The position numbers and the translations under genes were made by a program. The notes under the pieces are model-generated. The model saw nothing but the letters and a program-made list of their open reading frames with translations, ran no database searches and was not told where the DNA came from. A DNA stretch of 64,000 bases from the NCBI GenBank assembly GCA_947498325.1, contig CANMKE010000001.1:496001-560000 (forward strand), written 5' to 3'. The DNA comes from an uncultured Persicobacter sp. Lineage in GTDB: Bacteria > Bacteroidota > Bacteroidia > Cytophagales > Cyclobacteriaceae. Shown piece after piece: positions 60,839 to 64,000 of the stretch. Every line of letters starts with the position of its first letter. Positions within the stretch are counted from its first letter, which is position 1.

Positions 60839-63409
60839 ATGGCAAGAGGAGAAAATGAAAATATCATCCCTATTAATATAGAGGATGAAATGAGAGGCGC
60901 CTACATTGATTATTCAATGTCTGTAATCGTTTCTCGTGCACTGCCTGACGTTCGTGACGGCCTGAAACCCGTTCACCGCCGTGTCCTTTACGGGATGCTG
61001 GATCTTGGGGTAACTTACAATAAATCATACAAGAAATCTGCCCGTATTGTCGGGGAAGTTTTGGGTAAGTATCACCCGCATGGTGACTCATCAGTTTATG
61101 ATACCATGGTGCGTATGGCACAGGATTGGTCATTGCGCTATCCTTTGGTAGACGGACAAGGGAACTTCGGTTCTATTGATGGTGATTCTCCTGCAGCGAT
61201 GCGTTATACTGAGGCACGATTAAAGCGTGTTTCTGATGAGCTGTTGCAAGACATCAATAAAAATACCGTAGACTTTCAGCCAAACTTTGATGACTCCATG
61301 AAGGAGCCGTCGGTTTTACCCGCTCGTTTGCCCAACTTGTTATTGAACGGGGCTTCTGGTATTGCCGTAGGTATGGCCACCAATATGCCACCTCACAACC
61401 TGACGGAGGTCGTGAATGGAATTACCGCTTATATCGATAATAATGATATTGAAATCAGTGAATTGATGACGCATATTACGGCGCCTGATTTTCCTACTGG
61501 TGGGGTGATTTATGGTTTCTCAGGTGTTAAATCGGCCTTTGAAACAGGACGTGGACGAGTAGTATTACGCGCCAAAGCGACGATCGAAACCATGAAGAAT
61601 GGCCGCGAGCAAATTATCGTGACCGAAATTCCTTATATGGTGAACAAGGCTGCGATGATCGAAAAAACTGCCGCCCTTGTTAATGAGAAAAGAATTGAAG
61701 GTATTGGTGATATTCGTGACGAGTCTGACCGTAAAGGTTTGCGCATTGTTTATGAATTGAAAAAAGATGCGGTATCGAATATCGTTCTCAATAACCTTTA
61801 TAAATATACCGCACTTCAGTCTTCTTTCGGTGTCAATAATGTGGCTTTGGTAAATGGCCGCCCACTGACGTTGAACCTGAAGCAAATCATCAAGTATTAT
61901 GTGCGCCACCGTCACGATGTAGTGGTTCGCCGTACGCAGTATGAATTGGCGGAAGCGGAAAAACGTGCACATATCCTTGAAGGATATTTGATCGCTTTAG
62001 ATAACCTTGATGAGGTTATTCGCCTGATCCGCGCTTCGCGTGATCCTGAATTGGCCAAAGCATCATTGATCGAGAATTTCTCGCTTTCAGATATTCAGGC
62101 GAAAGCCATCCTGGACATGCGTTTGCAGCGCCTGACAGGTCTTGAGCGTGATAAGATCAATAATGAATATGCAGAGCTGAAGAAAACCATCGATTATTTG
62201 ACTTCAATTCTGAATGATGAAACCCTTCGTATGGACATCATCAAAGAGGAATTGGCGGAAATTAAAGAACGCTATGGTGATGAACGTCGCACTGATATTG
62301 TTCATTCTGCGGACGATTTCGATGTGGAAGACTTTATCCCGAATGAAGAAATGGTTATCACCGTTTCCAACGAGGGCTATATCAAGCGTACTTTGTTGTC
62401 GGAATACAGAACACAAGGACGCGGCGGGGTAGGTTCCCGTGGTGCATCTTCTAAAGAGGATGATTTCACCGAGCTGATGTTTGTGGCTTCGGCACACAAC
62501 TACCTGTTGATCTTCACAGAGATGGGGCGTGTATTCTGGAAAAGAGTGTACGAAGTGCCTGAAGGTTCAAAAACTGCCAAAGGCCGTGCAATTCAGAACC
62601 TGATCAATATTGAGCAAGGCGATAAAGTTCGCTCGATTGTCAATGTGAAGGATCTCAAGGATGAAGACTATGTAAATAATAACTTCCTGATGATGGTGAC
62701 CACCAAAGGGGTGGTGAAGAAAACCATTCTGAGTGCTTACTCTCGTCCACGCCGCGACGGAATCAATGCCATTTCTATTAATGAAGGCGATCGTCTTTTG
62801 GATGTAGCCCTTACTTCAGGAAATGATTACATCCTGCTCGGTACACGTGCTGGTCAGGCAATCCGATTCAATGAAGCGGATGTTCGTGCAATGGGACGTA
62901 ATGCCACAGGGGTTCGAGGAGTTACCTTGGCCAGTGAGGATGATTGCGTAATCGGAATGGTTCCTGTAACGGATGCTGACAATGCCAATGTACTTGTAGT
63001 AAGTGAAAATGGCTATGGTAAACGTTCATTGGTTTCTGATTACCGCGTAACCCGCCGTGGTGGTAAAGGGGTTCGTGCGATGAACGTTACTGAAAAAACA
63101 GGCCAGTTGGTGGCGATCAAGCAGGTGGAAGATTCTGACGATCTGATCATCATTACTAAATCTGGTATCCTGATCCGTATGGCTGTTGAAGGCTTGCGTG
63201 TAATGGGACGTGCAACGCAGGGAGTGAAATTGATTCGCCTGCAGGAAGAGGATGAAATCGCTTCCGTAGAGCGCGTGGAGCAATTGGAGGAAATGGAAGT
63301 GCTTACTGAAGAGGGGGCAGAGGCCACCACTGAAGGCGCTGCTGAAACTCCTGTAGAGGATGCTCCTTCAGCAACTTCTTCTGATGTAGAGGAAGAAACA
63401 GAAAATTAA
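60839..63409 (+). CDS. gyrA: DNA gyrase subunit A
   Basis: 856 residues from the ATG at 60839 (a TTG at 60833 is less likely). Subunit A cuts and rejoins DNA in the gyrase tetramer. Active-site Tyr123 in RYTEARL; the quinolone-determining region [12 protein letters not shown] (80-91) has Ser84 and Asp88, the drug-sensitive forms. The C-terminal DNA-wrapping domain has a GyrA-box-like [10 protein letters not shown] and the repeated propeller blades, ending in an acidic tail ([16 protein letters not shown]). Length normal. The next gene follows after 31 bases and may be cotranscribed. Confidence 0.96.
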   Translation: MARGENENIIPINIEDEMRGAYIDYSMSVIVSRALPDVRDGLKPVHRRVLYGMLDLGVTYNKSYKKSARIVGEVLGKYHPHGDSSVYDTMVRMAQDWSLRYPLVDGQGNFGSIDGDSPAAMRYTEARLKRVSDELLQDINKNTVDFQPNFDDSMKEPSVLPARLPNLLLNGASGIAVGMATNMPPHNLTEVVNGITAYIDNNDIEISELMTHITAPDFPTGGVIYGFSGVKSAFETGRGRVVLRAKATIETMKNGREQIIVTEIPYMVNKAAMIEKTAALVNEKRIEGIGDIRDESDRKGLRIVYELKKDAVSNIVLNNLYKYTALQSSFGVNNVALVNGRPLTLNLKQIIKYYVRHRHDVVVRRTQYELAEAEKRAHILEGYLIALDNLDEVIRLIRASRDPELAKASLIENFSLSDIQAKAILDMRLQRLTGLERDKINNEYAELKKTIDYLTSILNDETLRMDIIKEELAEIKERYGDERRTDIVHSADDFDVEDFIPNEEMVITVSNEGYIKRTLLSEYRTQGRGGVGSRGASSKEDDFTELMFVASAHNYLLIFTEMGRVFWKRVYEVPEGSKTAKGRAIQNLINIEQGDKVRSIVNVKDLKDEDYVNNNFLMMVTTKGVVKKTILSAYSRPRRDGINAISINEGDRLLDVALTSGNDYILLGTRAGQAIRFNEADVRAMGRNATGVRGVTLASEDDCVIGMVPVTDADNANVLVVSENGYGKRSLVSDYRVTRRGGKGVRAMNVTEKTGQLVAIKQVEDSDDLIIITKSGILIRMAVEGLRVMGRATQGVKLIRLQEEDEIASVERVEQLEEMEVLTEEGAEATTEGAAETPVEDAPSATSSDVEEETEN

Positions 63410-63440
63410 ATCGACTATTCTATAATTTATTTACAACGTT

Positions 63441-64000
63441 ATGAAACGATTATTTGTGACGGCAATGATGGTAGCTTCTATGAGCGCCGTTTCATTTGCT
63501 CAAGTAACAAAAGGTTCTTCTACTAAAGCACAGACTTTGCTTACTGAAGGTAAAGTGGATGAAGCAAAGACAGAGATTGACAATGCTTTCTCTTATATGC
63601 AGGATCAGGTAGAAAAAATTACGGCGAAAAAAGGCGCAGAAAAAGCGGCAAAAAAAGCTCCTAAGGCTAAAGATTACTTGGCTAAAGGTAAAATCTATAC
63701 TGCTTTGGCGCTTAAAGATACTGCAAATATCGACGAGTCACTTTTGAAAGAAGGTGTGGCGGCTTTGCATAAAGTAGATGATCTTGAAAAGCCAAATTCA
63801 ACTTACCCAATTATGGCTGATCAGACGATTGAGTCTACTTGGGGAGCGATCTTTAATCAAGGGGCGACTGCTTACGGTGCTTCTGATTACAAAACGGCGG
63901 TAAAATATTTCAACCAGTCGAAAATCATCAAAGCGGATACTACTGCTTTCTTGTACTCTGCAATTGCCGCTTCTCAGGAAGGGAGCATGCAACAAGCCAC
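63441..64000 (+). CDS. Secreted tetratricopeptide-like protein (3' end outside window)
   Basis: 186 codons are visible. Signal peptide MKRLFVTAMMVASMSAVSFA, followed by helical pairs like AQTLLTEGKVDEAKTEIDNA and YKTAVKYFNQSKIIKADTT, the second a good tetratricopeptide match (A at 8, G/A at 20, P-less). A Lys/Ala-rich linker (KKGAEKAAKKAPKAKD) separates the first from later units. It is likely periplasmic and acts in protein complexes, perhaps binding other envelope proteins. It follows gyrA in the same direction; the link is probably only positional. Confidence 0.8.
   Translation, partial: MKRLFVTAMMVASMSAVSFAQVTKGSSTKAQTLLTEGKVDEAKTEIDNAFSYMQDQVEKITAKKGAEKAAKKAPKAKDYLAKGKIYTALALKDTANIDESLLKEGVAALHKVDDLEKPNSTYPIMADQTIESTWGAIFNQGATAYGASDYKTAVKYFNQSKIIKADTTAFLYSAIAASQEGSMQQA

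Overview
The window looks like chromosomal DNA from a Bacteroidota bacterium of the order Cytophagales (a Flammeovirgaceae or Persicobacteraceae relative is plausible, but the genus is a guess). The signs are promoters of the Bacteroidota type (TTTG or TTG, 19-20 bases, then TAnnTTTG), little use of Shine-Dalgarno sequences, TonB-dependent receptors with carboxypeptidase-like N-terminal domains, many outer-membrane barrels and lipoproteins, a type IX secretion tail (in a broken gene), and a PPi-type phosphofructokinase. I see no rRNA, tRNA, CRISPR array, phage or transposase gene. Most of the window is core genome.

Layout. 1-4.6 kb: end of a secreted protein gene, a 0.9-kb AT-rich gap, GDP-mannose dehydratase, a phosphoserine phosphatase/phosphoglycerate dehydrogenase fusion and a small unknown protein. 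4.9-11.8 kb, all on the minus strand: ABC exporter, TruC-type pseudouridine synthase, two paralogous small barrels, methyltransferase, alanine/sodium symporter. 12.1-18 kb: folD, a 1.1-kb repeat island, queE with an HMA-domain protein, a transglutaminase-like protein, a lone receiver protein, an OmpA lipoprotein. 18-31.7 kb: typA, a spondin-domain lipoprotein, a large metallopeptidase/propeller/barrel protein, the E2 of a 2-oxoacid dehydrogenase, a small membrane protein, a DEAD-box helicase, and a TonB receptor with its partner lipoprotein. 31.8-42.7 kb: mixed genes including an aldo/keto reductase, patatin, tyrS, a frameshifted type IX cargo gene, pfp and an S9 peptidase. 42.8-52.5 kb: outer-membrane receptor-like protein, DUF3298 lipoprotein, pabB, gamma carbonic anhydrase, HD hydrolase, S1/P1 nuclease, potassium channel, sppA. 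52.6-58.1 kb: folK, then four two-component genes. 58.3-64 kb: FKBP-like lipoprotein with an outer-membrane protein, gyrA, and the start of a TPR-like secreted protein.

The clearest functional unit is 53-58 kb, where a PAS histidine kinase, an Rcp1-like receiver, a receiver-PAS-kinase hybrid and a receiver fused to a CRP/FNR regulator lie head to tail and could form one signalling pathway. Smaller units are the TonB receptor/lipoprotein pair (28.7-31.7 kb) and the FKBP lipoprotein/barrel pair (58.3-60.4 kb).

The most unusual feature outside genes is the density of intergenic palindromes. Several different families, many starting with GTAG and ending with CTAC, sit in gene gaps. Among them are a 102-base element present three times, a 28-base palindrome present twice, and a 194-base double-armed palindrome enclosed by the same 18-base inverted repeats that border copies of the 102-base element. 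They resemble REP/MITE-type sequences, but no mobilising enzyme is in view.
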